DNA of 64,000 nucleotides from Ectocarpus siliculosus. Lineage: Eukaryota; Sar; Phaeophyceae; Ectocarpales; Ectocarpaceae. The stretch is taken from contig FN649726.1 in assembly GCA_000310025.1 (NCBI GenBank), positions 1,324,088 to 1,388,087 on the forward strand. The letters run 5' to 3'. Below are positions 36,753 through 49,489 of this stretch, in pieces; the first letter of the stretch is position 1, and each line of letters begins with the position of its first letter. The position numbers and the translations under genes are program-made. The notes beneath the pieces were generated by a model. The model saw only the letters and a program-made list of their open reading frames with translations, made no database searches and was not told the DNA's origin.

Positions 36753-39700
36753 TCACAGTTCCCCCTTGAACAGGCCCAACACGCTGTCCTTGACGCCGTC
36801 AAGCGCCTCCAGCGGGTTCTCCCCGTCCTTCGCCTTCATCGCGGCGAAACCGACGACAAAGGCCAGGAGGAAGTACTTCAACAGCGACAGCAACCCCACC
36901 AGGAGGTACGCCAGGACTGACGCGGTCCCGATCGAGTCGATCGTGTATGCCATGCGCCACACGCCGCCGTGGAACGACCCGAAAGAGAAGAGCTGAAGGG
37001 GGTTCTTGAGCGGGAGCGTGGGGTTGGAAGGGGTGGCGGGGTCGGCCACGTCGCGCAGCAGCAGCGCCCCCATGACCGCGTTTGACGTCTCCTGCTGGAA
37101 CACCTGCGGGCGCGTGGGGGGAGGGAGGGAGCGGGATCTGGTGAGAAACGTTCCGGATATGTAGCCAAACAAACGGTCTGCACCATACCCTGTGTGCCCC
37201 CCCTGTAACAGCTTGGCCTGCAGAGAAGCAGCGCTACCTCTCTCCCGTGGCAATACTCACCTCCATGGGCTGGAAGAAGTGCATGCCTCCGTAGGCCATC
37301 GCGAAGAGCCTGTTGGACACGACCGAGGCCGTCGCCGTCGACGGAGCGATGTTGCTCGACACCTTGCACCGGTACTCCTGCCTCGCCACCACCGCCCGCC
37401 AGTGCTGCATCCGCTTGGCCAGCGCGTAGTTGGGCCCCTGCTTGTTCACGAGCCCATCCACGAGGTACAAGCTGCCGCCGTCCGCGCCCACTACCGCGGG
37501 CTTCACGTTGGACGTCAGGGTCATCGCCAGGTTGCCTGTGAGCTTGCAGAGGAGGTTCACGAGACCCAGAGATCGGGCCTGGCTAGCGGCGGCGTCGTGG
37601 GCCGCCGACGGGATGACGTGGACGTCCGTCGGCGTGCAAAGGTATGCCGGCTGGGAGGGAGGGCATTTGGGGGGGGAAGGACAGACGCGGGGCGCGAAAG
37701 GGGACCATAAGCACGCGTCGCGAACGGTTGTTACATGGAACGCGCGCCCGGGCGGGGCGAAGGCTCATTTGGTCGCTTCACAACCTTACGGCAATGGGAC
37801 CGTTGATCACAAAAAAGTGTCAACGGTGGTATGCATGGATAGAGAGACATTTCTGAGCGTATTGGTTGGAAGCTCTCGGTTGTTGACGACCCAACCAGTT
37901 CTCAAGCACGGTCGCCACTTCTACCTTCACCGCCTCAGGACCACCAGCCAACGAAAAGCCTTGGGTAGATACTGCAGGTAGCAGCGGGGCCCTTCACTGA
38001 ATAGTGCCACTGTCCGTACTACATGCCGGTGACATCGCACTACAATTATGGGATATTCAAGTTGCCTCCTTCTCTGAATAATGCTGGCGACTCTGGCGGG
38101 CACATACCGGCACTATTCAGGCACCACCACCGCTGTACCGATATCGCAACCGTGTTCTTTACAACCGCTCACCATCACGTCGCGCCGTGACTCCGTCAGC
38201 CCCTTCACGATCGCGTCCATGGCGAGAGACAGCCGAACGTGCAGCTCGCCGTCCAGATAGGCGTAAGAACCCACTACCAGCGGCTTTTCTGGGCTGACCG
38301 TCTTCAGCCTTTGGATGAAAAGGCACAAAAGTCATCGGTCGGGTTGAGGGGGGGGTCTGGTCGCGCCAGGGTGTTCTTTGGGCACAGAACTAAAATGGGG
38401 TGGTTTACGGTGTGTGCAGTGTCACCCCTTCCGTTTTACATATAGCGAAGCAATGACAGGAGAATACCATGCTGTCTGAGAGGACGGGTGCGACAAGAAG
38501 TGCATGTTCACCGGCATCACCCAAGGCGAATTTACCACACAACCACAGCGTCTGCACATCGGTTGTATCCGCCCAAGCTCTGTACATTACTCTCCCGTAT
38601 CCCCATCTTTCTCCTATCCCCCCCGCCAACGCCCCCGTGCTTTCTCTTCTTGGGTCTCCCCCCGTCTTCCGCTGCCCCCTCACCAGTTCAAAATCTCCGG
38701 GGTGTGCGCCAGGAGGTTAGCCCCGGCCGCCGCGCACAGCTCCTCCCTGCTAGAGAGAGACGCCTGCGGCTTCCCCGCCTTGAGCGGGAAGATCATCGTC
38801 CCGCACGAGTTTTCCGCCAGGCCTAGCAACCGCTGCCAGATCCCGGGGCGATCCAAGTCGATCGCCACGATGTTGGCGCCGAGCTCCAGCAGCAGCTTCA
38901 GCGGACCCATGGCCGAGCCCGCGCCGAGAAGAACGAAATACCTGTCGCTTAGGTCCCTCCACTCCCCCTTCTGGGAGACGTCCTTGATGGCGGCCCCCGC
39001 GCTGGGCTCGATGGTGCCATAGGAGACCCACTTGTCCACCTGGTCTTCGAGGGCATTTCCCGTCAGGATCTCATCTTTGTAGGGCACCTGTGGGGGGGTG
39101 GGGGAGCGTTGAACAGGCACAAGGGGAGAGCAGAGATGCGTGAGCGCCGAAATGGTGTTGCGTTGCTTGAGAATACAGGCGCCGTCCCGAAGGCCTGCTT
39201 GCCCAACGTCGTCAGCGTGCTGTAACCTTGCTGCGGTCGGGGTAGGTGTCAGGGTGTGGCAATGGCGTGGTCTTGTGTTGCTGCTGATCCTTTGTGCCGT
39301 TTCATACCCGGATTAAACAATCTCCGGCATGTGCAAAAAAATGCCAATGAAAAGCAGAGGCTGCTGTTCTACCGCCGGATCTGCTTTCAAAAATATCTCA
39401 ACAGCAGTACCCAAGAGTGTGTCCTGTGTATGGTGTTGTTAAGCCCGCGTGCTCAACTATTTGTTCAGACATGGCCACAGTACACGTACTAAATCCGTTT
39501 CTTGGGGTGCACAAGCTTGACAATGCGCTGCATCTCGCCGTCGATATCTGGATCCTCCACCTCCCCGCAATGTCGTGCGTGTGTACGTCCACCACAGCCA
39601 CCATGACCAATCATGCTCCTCGGTTGGATCCAGTGCGACATCCGGAAGATTGTGCGCTACTCTCCACCGCGGCGCACGGCATGGTGCGTTGATGTGTACG

Positions 39701-41641
39701 GTGCGGCCCGCGGTGTGTGCTTCTCTTTACGCGTGCATGAAAGACTGCGAGATCTCCGCAAAACATAGAATCTATGACCGATATTGCTATGCATAGCTGA
39801 AAAAAGCTCAAAAAGTTGCTGTCGTGGGGGCGACCCGATCGTTCGACTGTTACAACCCGCGGTGGATCGGTGCCACGAGGTATTGTAACCCCTACACATG
39901 GGATGTCGCCAAACAGGGAGTCGCTACATCGGGGTCAATCCTGTGTTTGTGTTCAGCGTTTATTGATGCCACTATAAAACAGCAGTCGCTCCCTCAAAGT
40001 TTATGCACTTGGTATTGCTTTTCCCTCTGCTCGAAAGGTACACATGGGACCCATGGAAATGTGAACTGCGGCTCGAAAAGCGGGGTAACGGCAAATCGGC
40101 CGCGATCCCTCCGACGGCATGACGGCATCCATGTTTTTTATGTGATGGTGGCGATTGACGTGAGGGGTAGGGGAGTTGCGTACGCTACTCTCTGGGATGA
40201 AAGACAGACGTACAATGCCCCAGGCGAGTGGATGGGTATGTGGCCTGGGGTACTGTACAACGGTTCGGGTGCGGCAAGACGTATCGAGGGCGAGTATGCA
40301 CTTGCCGAGCGTTCGAACGATTAATCCTCTTGTCCCATACAGCCAAGTGTCAACGAGCGAAGAGAGCCACACCAGTGAACAAAGCGATTTCCTCGAGAGG
40401 GGGAGGCATACATTGCCTGCGCACGAACTCCCGTTGAGTACATGCACGTCGACCCGCACTGGGACCGCACACTGCACCACGCCCGAAATACCGTGAAGTG
40501 CCTTCGAGCGAAGCGAGTTACGATGACACACTCGCATTAACTCCACACCCACCCATTATATCAACAACACACCAAACCAGTCTATGCATTTTTTTGTGAT
40601 GGTGGCGATGCAGAACAGAAGCAGGTGTCTTGTGTCGCTCGTTCTCCCGCAGACAGACGTGCATACCAGTCTAGCTCACGGTTACTGCTGTACGATGTAT
40701 GTACAATTGATGAAGTCTCGAGGAATGGGTGTTGGGCGCTCTCTTCAATAGATCCGAATCTCTCCGCGCGTTATCATCCTCCACATCATCATCGATCGAT
40801 GCACTTCTGCTGAACATACATGCACACGCGACTGGTCAACACCCAACCAAACAGCCTAATCTTCAATGAGCATCGAACATGGATACTCCCTGTGTTGCTT
40901 CCTCTAATCAAGTGCATTGAGGTGAAAGAAGATCTATCAGGAGCAGGGATTTTTCTTGGATTGCCCGCTTATGGCGCATTCGAGTGCAAGAGACCTATTT
41001 GAAATATCCTTGGACGCGAAAAGGATTGCGAAAGCAACACATGAGCGCTCTCCTCTGGGACGCAGCAGCAGCAGCCGACATTTCCAATGAAGATCAGCCC
41101 AGCAGCCGCTACTTGTACAAGCAGTGGCGTCTGCAACATGCATGCGGACGCACGCCCCCAACGTTACAAAAGTTGCCAGCAGCAGTTGTAGCAGCAGTCG
41201 TATGCAACTCATCGCGCCCAACACACACACACGGCATCGCACCTGCAACACTGTCTCCGTGGGCTTGGGCTTGGTGCCCTTGATGACGGCGGTCTCGAAG
41301 GACCCCGTGATGCTCGACATGGCCGCGGCGAGCTTCATGCTCTTGCCCTCCCGCACGAACTCGAAGTTGTTGTGCACCCACTCCAGGCCCGCCTTGCTGC
41401 TGGCCACGGCCGCCTCCTTGCTCTGCAGGCACGCCTCCACGTGCTTGTACACGTACTTGGTGTACTTCTGCCGCCAGTTGCGCTCGTCCAGAACCCTCTG
41501 CGCCAGCGCGGGGTCCACAGCACCGATCGCCGCTGCCAGCGCCTGCTTGTTCGCCCACGTGGTACTGCGGTCGCCGGCTTTCTTGGAGTTCGGCACGAGC
41601 GGCCACACCAGGCCGTCCAGCGGACGCGAAGACGGCGGCAT
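36753..41641 (-). CDS. Conserved-looking protein with Rossmann-type motif and C-terminal membrane segment, complete, 5 exons
   Basis: Function not recognised. Minus-strand exons: 41243-41641, 38684-39087, 38173-38308, 37261-37650, 36753-37103; together 1680 nt, 559 residues, all phases consistent. I start at the ATG at 41641 because no splice acceptor lies just upstream and a divergent gene begins 305 bp away. Residues 1-133 are helical and basic. Around 184-213, FVLLGAGSAMGPLKLLLELG followed by ANIVAIDLDR has the GxGxxxG loop and terminal acidic residue of a dinucleotide- or SAM-binding Rossmann fold. A further segment (residues 314-443) begins PAYLCTPTDVHVIP. A hydrophobic helix at about 505-531 could anchor the protein, leaving a short acidic C-terminus. 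No N-terminal signal or SAF motif is evident. It may be an NAD(P)-dependent enzyme or a methyltransferase. Confidence 0.85.
37997..38120. mobile_element. 124-bp element with perfect 12-bp terminal inverted repeats
   Basis: CTGAATAGTGCC at 37997-38008 is matched by GGCACTATTCAG at 38109-38120. It is a MITE-like insertion in the intron between two exons (37261-37650 and 38173-38308) of the Rossmann-type gene. It is unrelated by eye to family B. Confidence 0.65.
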
Positions 41642-41946
41642 AGTTATGGATGAGTTTTATCCGACGTGGTTGCTCTGCCCTGCTCACTACTGCTGAGGTC
41701 TTTGTGATTGCCTCGAAATGTGCGCGCACACACCAGCATCCCGGGATCTCCGGTCTCCTCGAGGGGGGCCTGTGAACGATACATCCACACTAGTACCCAT
41801 CGGATATTGTCGATTGATACAGCGGGGACCCCTTGGCTGGCATCTGCGTTCAATGGTATATGACCATTGTCTGCGTTGTGGCGGCACCACACTCAAGAAC
41901 ACACCAGCCAGACACAAGAAGAAGACAGCAAACAAACAGCACTACA
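41642..41946. promoter_or_regulatory. 305-bp divergent intergenic region, presumed bidirectional promoter
   Basis: This is the whole distance between the minus-strand ATG at 41641 and the plus-strand ATG at 41947. Both 5' untranslated regions and promoters must fit here unless upstream non-coding exons exist. I see no convincing TATA box. The promoter role is inferred from gene arrangement alone. Confidence 0.5.
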
Positions 41947-44900
41947 ATGTCTTCAGCTGCAGCTGGGGGCTCGCGTGCCCTTCACTGGGTAAGATGGTTT
42001 GATTTGTAGTGTGTATACGCCCCCCCCTGACAGCAACAATCGGCGCTGCTTGCTGTGGAATCGGTCCGCACGTCCTGCGGCTTGTGTCACCTCATCATGT
42101 TCACGTGTTTCTCGAGCCTCCCTGGCGGGAGTGTCTAGAGCAATACCTGATCAAGCCATTTGAAGGGACGACTACGCTCGTTAAGATGCCGGTTGAGTCC
42201 TCACGACTGATATATCGCTGAGTTTCCTGCACTTCGATGGCAGCAGCAGCGCTCTCCTCCTGGTCAATATCTTTCTCGGATTTGACGACAAAAGCGTGAC
42301 TCCACTTGTAGCAAGAGTTGCGGTGGTGGTGCTGCTGCGACAACGGCTGCCCACGTGTGATGCGGCCAAGCAAAGCAGCGCGTTCTTGGTGGTTATAGCC
42401 CTCTGCTTCCCTCGGGGTTTAACTGTTACCGGACGCTGATGGTGCTTGTCGGATCATGCCTACGGCTCGCAACTGCTAACATCCACTAGAGGTGACGGCA
42501 TAGAAGAACAGCCCGCGTACCGTGCGTGTCTTTCGTGTTGCTGTTGTCTTCCGGCACCCGTCTAAAGGTGACAGCAGACAGCCCGCGTGCCACTTGCTGT
42601 GTTGTTGTTGACTTGCTGCACCCGCCGCGGTGTAGCTCTGTCGCGGTATATTGTGCGCTCGGAATCTATTTGCCACGGTAGATGACTAGCCTCGATAAGG
42701 CAGATCACGCTGCTAAAGATGTGACCATTCCAATAGAGCGACCGAGTCATTATACAACATTCAGAACGCAGAACTCGAAAAGTTGTTGCGTGTTGGCTCC
42801 GAATACAAAACTCCGTGATGCTTCTCTTTACCCACCACCACACCCATAAACAGCCCTCAGTTTCCAAACTTGGTGCTGTTCTGTTGTTTGCCAACGCTAC
42901 ATACGCCCAAGTGCTAATTGATTTCATCCGACGGTTCCGCTACTCTCGATGTTAATCGAAATGCCTCGATGTAAATTAGAATGCCAGTGTCCGTCCTTCA
43001 GGCAGCAGTAGAGAAAGAACCCTGCTGTCAACACCAGCGCGGCTTACAGTACGACACGGACGGCGCTGCTGAACCGTTTCAGACCGTGGCCCCAACTATG
43101 CGTGCACGTGTAACCCTGTTGTATGCATAGTCTACAAGCGTGACCGCGGGACACCTACCATGTAGCAGCGGTGGTGTATTGCGGGACACGTGTGCGCGTG
43201 AGTGTGTGGTCCAACCATTCGCGCCTGGCCCTACAGTAGTAGTCCCCCCGCATTTCTCGTTTAAAGCGAAAGAGATGATTTTGTTGTGTCACAGCATGCA
43301 TACGAAAAATAGGAAGGCGAGTAGCACCAATTTCGCCCTCAAACCATTCCCACACCCCTTCACCGCAACCCCCCCCCCCCCCGCCCTGCGCGCGCTTGCA
43401 TCCCCCCTACATAACACAGGTACTCAAGATCGGAAGCTTGAAGAAGTCCATGACGTTCTTCGAGAACGTTCTCGGCCTGAAGGTGCTTCGGCACGAGGAG
43501 TTCGATGAGGGCTGCGAGGCCACCTGTAACGGCCCCTACGGCGGTACGTTTGCCTTCGTCGCTCTCACTGCCTCGGAAAAATCCACCGTACTAGCGCCAA
43601 GTCAATTTCTTCAATCTGCGCACTGCTGTGATTGCAACAAGCGCTCAATCACACCGTGGAAGGAGTAGCCCCAGCTTCCGCTCAGAGCGTCTCGATTGTT
43701 TCCGAAAAGCGAACATTGTCCGGGTGGGACGGGGCTTCTACTAGTGTTCCTGGTTTGAAGCAATTTCGGGTTGGTGATGACATCTCTCGTGTTGGAATCC
43801 TTTTATGTAGTCGGCCTCAACAGTCAGTACGGTATTCCTTCGCCATTTCTGCGTTCCCGAGACGGACAGGAATAGAGACGGAGATGAGAAAGCCGAACCT
43901 CCGCAGTCGTTTTATTCCCAACCATGAATACAAATGGAGATAGATCCGGAACTGGTTTAATTCCCCACCATTTGACACTTATCTCGCCGCCGACAAAGAC
44001 CAACATCAGCCTTACTAAAACCAAGGTAAAAATAAGTCCTCCAACCGTTTCATATTTGATTGCTGCCACTGCCGTCGCCGTGCACGCGCGCATGCAGGGG
44101 CGTGGTCCAAGACGATGATCGGGTACGGACCGGAGGAGGAGGGCTTCGCCCTGGAGCTCACGTACAACTACGGCATCGACGGCTACAAGAACGGGGACGA
44201 CCTGCAGTACATCTGCCTGCAGCTGGACGTGGAGGCGACCAAGGCTAAGGCGGAGGCCGAGGGTAGGTAGACAGCGCGCGTGTTGGCGTGTACACCACCG
44301 AGATATGGAAGATATCTCTTACTTTATGTAAGCCACCGAAGTATGGAAGATGTCCATGAATGGGGTGCGTTTGTTAGAACGGGACTATAATACTGCGGTG
44401 TTGGTGCAAAGAGGGCGGGAGAGACCGGGAGGGGGGGGGGTGTACGACCGGGAGGGGGGGGGGGTCTATCGCTTGTTGCTTCCCTAGGTCGTGTTTGGCC
44501 TTGGGTTTGTCTTCAGTGGCCACGCTTTCGTAAGTTGGGGCACCGCGGTGATGGTGGAGCAAGAGCGGGCGAGGCTAAGATATTGCCTGAGCGTGAGCCG
44601 GGGTAGACGTCGAGTGTGATTTGAGGCTCGTCCTCATGGCACGGATATGTTGGTATCGCCTCTCCACCTGCGTCGTCTTGTCTGAGATAAGGTGCTAAGG
44701 TTAGTCACGCTTCGAATTGCTCGCATAAAATTGACCCATCAACTCGAAAGGTTGGCAACGGTAAGCAGTTATTGCAATGTTGGGCTAAAACTATGAAACC
44801 AAGTTGGATGAAGCATACCCATACGGGAAAAGCGAAAGATAGGTGTCTTTTGGCTGGAAGAGACATATTCCTGTGGTAAAAGTATTAGTATTGTTCAGGA

Positions 44901-47900
44901 AACTTGCGAGCCAACCTCGAACGATGGGCGGAAAGGGGCGCAGTGACCAGGAAGGATAGGTAGCTGAGGGGGGCGGAACCAACAAATGACCTGCTACCCA
45001 TACGCCAATCCAACCATGCACCGACTCTACCCAATCTTACACACAATATTTCACCAACGCACCAATAAAAACGAAACCGAAATGCGAAGGTTACGCCTGC
45101 GCGGCGGCCAGCGGCGGAGGCGTTCTCATCTCCGGGCCGGACGGTTACAAGTACAAGGCGATCCCTTCCATCGAGGGGAGGAAGGAGCGGTTCGTTTCGG
45201 TGGGGCTGAAGGTGTCGGACCTGCCGGCGTCCACGGCGTACTGGTGCGATCTGCTCGGCATGTCCAAGTTCTCGGCGCCGGCGCCCGTGAGCGAGCCGGG
45301 GGATGGTGTGGGCTTGTTGAGCGAGACTGTGGGCTACGGCGAGGAGCAGGTGACAGCACGTAGACTATATTTTGGTGTGTTTTTTTTTGCTGGCGTTTGA
45401 CCCATGTTTATGGTCGCCAAATCTTTGAAAAAAATCTTCAAATGTTGTCAAACACTTGCGCGCGAATATCTGCCAGAGGAACATTTGAGTACCGTTTTTA
45501 TGGGCAAAAAAATCTTTATCGTGTGGTTTTCTCGAAATGCATCGCACGTGCGGCGGGAATCGTGGTCTACTGCTACCAAACGATTTGTGACAGACAAACC
45601 ACAAATGCGTCATGGAAACTGAATGTAACGAGCTCGCAAAGGGCTCCCCACAACCCTTGATGCACTGAGCTGATGCTGTGCCCGCCAATATGTGGCGATA
45701 GCGCTCCGGGCGTGCGAGAAAAAATGTTCTCGGTGTCAAGAAGAGACCAAAACGTGCGTCAGCGCTTCCCAACGGCAAAAAGTCGGCCGCTTGAGAGGAC
45801 ACGTGAGTACAAAACTATCCAGCTCTCGTCCTCTAGACCATCGATTCATGTTTTGTCTTCTTGGGTGTCTTCTCCATCAACGACTCTCATCCGGTTGTGC
45901 GTGGGTTGGCAGTGGCCGCGCTCAGCCGGCAGGGAGGCACATCTTTGTGCTCGCAAAGTTGTGGACACAACGTTTTTTTCGGTCTATTTTTTCACTTGAA
46001 TATAGAGGGCTTGTTCCTCCGTCCCAAAAAAGACTTTTTCAACACATCGAATTCACAGCGACGCGCCTCCCTGCCTGTTGAGTACGTCCACTGCTGAACC
46101 ACGCACACCCGGATGAGAGCCGTTGATGGAGAAGACACCCAAGAAAAAAAAACATGAATCGATGGTCTAGAGGACGAGAGCTGGATAGTTTTGTACTCAC
46201 CTCTCCTCTCAAGCAGCCGACTTTTTGCCATTCGGAGACACAAACCACGCTTTCTCCGTGCCCTCCAAACCACCCCTGTCTGTTTGTTTTTTTGTGCACG
46301 CTTGACGAGCTCCCGCCATGTATCAGCCGGCAAAACATTGACACGGTGACTCTAGGGTTGTCCGGATCCCTCTCTGAGCTTGCTACGTTGAGTGTGCGCT
46401 GCGCAGTGGTTGGTGTTTAGGACGGAAGGGGCTGTCGGCTACTAATCTCGCCGCTCTTGGGAAACATTTTCGCGACCTGCCCCATTTCAAAATGTTTGAG
46501 AATATTTTGCCGAAGATTTTCTCCCATAAACAGTGAAACAAAATGTTCATCCGCAAATGTTTGAAAATATAAACATTTTCGCAAAGATTTGGCGACCATA
46601 AACATGGGTCTTCGGACGATTTTTTTTGTGTCCTTTTCATTTTTACGTTTGTTTGGTTTCTAGATATGTGTACCCTTCCTTTGTGTTTTTTAGTGCTAGC
46701 GCTTGGAGGACTCTCTCTGGGTCCTTCCTATTGTACGTTTATTTGATTTTAGGAGAGGTTGTAGGGTATAGTTAGTATGTGACCACGGAAGGGGCCCGCA
46801 TGAGTTGGGTAAGTACAGATGTCAGAAGGTACTGAGCGGAGACCGGAACGGTTTTTAATGTGAAGACAGTAACCATCCGTGTTTTGCGGTTGTACTCGCG
46901 TTGCAGATTTTTATGTTATCTCCAGCAGAAGCTTCGTTTGGAGCCCTGTCTTGGCAGACGACAACTACCTGATTGTCTCTTCAGTTCCCACCCACCCCCC
47001 GGCGCCCCCTTTTCCGTTTTGTTTGTCAATGCGGTGATCCTCATTAAAAAGCGAGCACCACATTGTTGTGTTGGCCCCAAAGTTTACTCACTTCTGCCTT
47101 GCCGGGACCGCGTCGAACGAAACGGTGCATGTCGGTGACTACCTATCCCAACCCCTTCGACCCTGCAGCGCCGCTCCCGTGCCTCTCACCGTAATATACC
47201 GACCCCCCCCCCCCCCTTTTCCGCCCGCCGACCGCCGACCGCCGACTCTGAGCTTAGGTCAAGCTCGATTTGCTGCAGGCTCCGGGCGCGGAGAAGACTC
47301 CGATTGACCACGGGTTGGCCTCTGGCCGCATCGCGTTCGCGTGCGACCTCGTGCCCCCCATCCACTCGGAAGCGGCGGCCGCGGCCAGCGGCACCGTGAT
47401 CACGCCGCCCTTGACCCTGCCCACCCCCGGGAAGGCGGACGTGGTGGTCACCATCCTCGGCGACCCCGGTGAGAGAGGGGACCGCCTTCGCGAGGGTTTT
47501 GTTATCAATCTATGAAAGAGGGGGGGTCGTAGCCCTATGCATGATAGAAGGTTTTTAAGTGGTAGTGCGGAATGTACTTGTGTGCCGGGTGTCTGTTTTG
47601 AGGCCGGCTAAATGCATTATGCAGTTTTGCCACGGACGGTACACACATGCGCAGGGTGTGTCGATTGCACTCTTTCGGTTCCATTTCTACTTGGGGGCGA
47701 AGACAAATTTGAACAATCTCTGCTGTCATCTTCTGCGTGATTTCTTCAGGCGATGTGAACGCGCCCTGAGTAGTACTCCGCCCAAAGTATTTTTCGAGTT
47801 GTTCAATAAACCACTCCTTTGCTCCACATTTACACATCGAGTGTACTTTGGATCAGGAGGCTCGACCTCTCTGTCCAGTGGACCTCTCTGTCGAGTTTCC

Positions 47901-49489
47901 TCCGCCCCGTCCCCTATCAGGGGACCCCGCGGACTAGAGTATATGTTTTTGCGTTTGTAGTCCCTGTAAAGCTGGCACATTTGCACTGATCGGCCAATAT
48001 GCAAGCGCGGCTTGATGCGAATACAAAGACACATCCAGTCGGTGGCGACACGAAGCCTTCCCAACCCCTTTTCATTTTTTCTCTTTCAGTGAACGTTGAA
48101 CGGAGGTTTTGGCATTTGGCAGGTTGTTCTTTCAAATCTCGCAGCACTCTTACACACCCACCATCCCTCCTGTGCATGCAACTAACCCCGCTCGAAAACA
48201 TACGCATGGTCCCTGCAGACGGCTACGAGATCTGCTTCGTGGAAGCCGTCGCCTTCTACCAGCTGGCGGAGCCCAAGTACGACGTCATCGACTTCGAGTC
48301 CAGGGCCACAAGGGGCGGGGACGGCGCCGCCCCCCCCAAGAGCGAGAAGCTGCAGCACGCCGCCGGCGTTACCGCAGCGGTGACGACGCCGGAGGAGGTG
48401 GCCGAGGCGGTCGCCGCGGCGTCCGGCGACGGACTGGTCTTGTTGGACTTTGGCGCGGGGTGAGTGAACACAGCAGTGTCGTGCGTGGAAACGTGTTGTG
48501 GAGAGCTACTATACTACTCTACTCACCCGTTCCGGTGCCTCACAAGGTTTGTTTTGTTTGGCTTTTTCGGTAGGCCGGAGTCTTGTGCGTGTGTGTGTGT
48601 TTTGCGGTATTTATTGGAGCGTCGAATATGATGACGGTGGCCGAGGCGCTTGCGAGGAGGGGGGCGGGATGATGAGGCGCGATAGAATCGGTCTCGATGT
48701 CGATGTTGTAGGTTTGTAGACAAAAGCAGCAGGCTTGTCTCGGTTGGTTTGGTAAGACTGTTTGCTGCGCGGTTTTCAAGGTCGCAATCACCACGTCTAA
48801 AGAGTCGCCGGGGGCCAAAAGGAGAGCGATAGATTATATCTGCGGCAGGGTTGTGATGAATAGGTATGATCATGACATGAACTGGACATATTCGGTCCTC
48901 TGCTTTCTGCCTGTTGAGTTGATATGACCCGTTCGTCGCTCGCCTTGGTTCCGGCCGAACGATTTACCGCGGTTGCCAACCCTCCTCTCCCAGATTTTGT
49001 ACGCCCGTACACAGCGGTGGAAATAGCCACAATCCAAGAAAGATACAGCCCCCGCCCCGAGTTTGTTAGTGTTTGAGCATCCTTTCCCCCGAGGTGTTCA
49101 CGCCCGATGAGGTCGACGCCTCTCACGCACACCGTCTCCTAGACTGTTGGCTGGTGAGTCTTATGAAATTACCGCCGCCGACACGAACGATCTCGCGGGG
49201 GGGCCTTGGCTAATCCCCCCCCCCCCTTGGCCTCTCCTTGCCCAGCTGGTGCAAGAACTGCAAGAAGATGGTGCCGGCCATCGAAAAGCTGGCCACGGGG
49301 CCCCTCGGGGAAAAGCTCAAGGTGCTGACGGTGGACATCGACGAGGCGGACGAGCTCGCGGACGAGTACGACGTGAGCGGCGTGCCGACCTTCGTGGCGC
49401 TGAGGGGCGGCAGGGGCGACAAGGCCGACGAGTACAAGGGCAACGATCCCGCCGCGTTGGAGGCCAAGATCTCGGCGTTGCTCGGGTAG
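41947..49489 (+). CDS. Glyoxalase (GLOD4-type, two VOC domains) fused to C-terminal thioredoxin, complete, 7 exons
   Basis: Exons: 41947-41988, 43420-43543, 44098-44262, 45090-45349, 47258-47468, 48219-48459, 49246-49489 (stop TAG); 428 residues, every junction in phase. The first exon, [14 protein letters not shown], supplies the conserved RALH start of GLOD4 proteins. Residues 1-295 carry two vicinal-oxygen-chelate domains: [24 protein letters not shown], then [17 protein letters not shown] and DGYEICFVE. After a low-complexity linker, about residues 320-428 form a thioredoxin domain with active site W349-C350-K-N-C353 and the cis-proline loop GVPTF at about 393-397. GLOD4 proteins are glyoxalase-related with no firmly assigned substrate. 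The fused thioredoxin suggests a redox-coupled role, which is inference. The thioredoxin N-terminal strand is encoded in the same exon as the linker, so the fusion is not an artefact of joining neighbouring genes. Confidence 0.95.
45399..46610. mobile_element. 1.2-kb fold-back (long inverted repeat) element in an intron
   Basis: The ends form a 29-bp perfect inverted repeat: GACCCATGTTTATGG at 45399 and CCATAAACATGGGTC ending at 46610. Homology between the two halves continues inward for much of about 550 bp; for example the AAAACTATCCAGCTCTCG block at about 45812 reappears inverted at about 46180. The central spacer is about 100 bp. No transposase is encoded. It sits in the intron between the exons at 45090-45349 and 47258-47468 of the glyoxalase-thioredoxin gene. 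Confidence 0.85.
46778..46868 (+). repeat. Dispersed repeat family A copy
   Basis: Starts TGTGACCACGG and ends GGAACGGTTTTTAATGTGAA followed by GACA. The same start and end bound the copies at 56098-56200 and 57353-57544 and, inverted, 58909-59006. The conserved ends suggest one transposable element family, possibly a short LTR or a SINE. The class is undecided. Confidence 0.6.
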
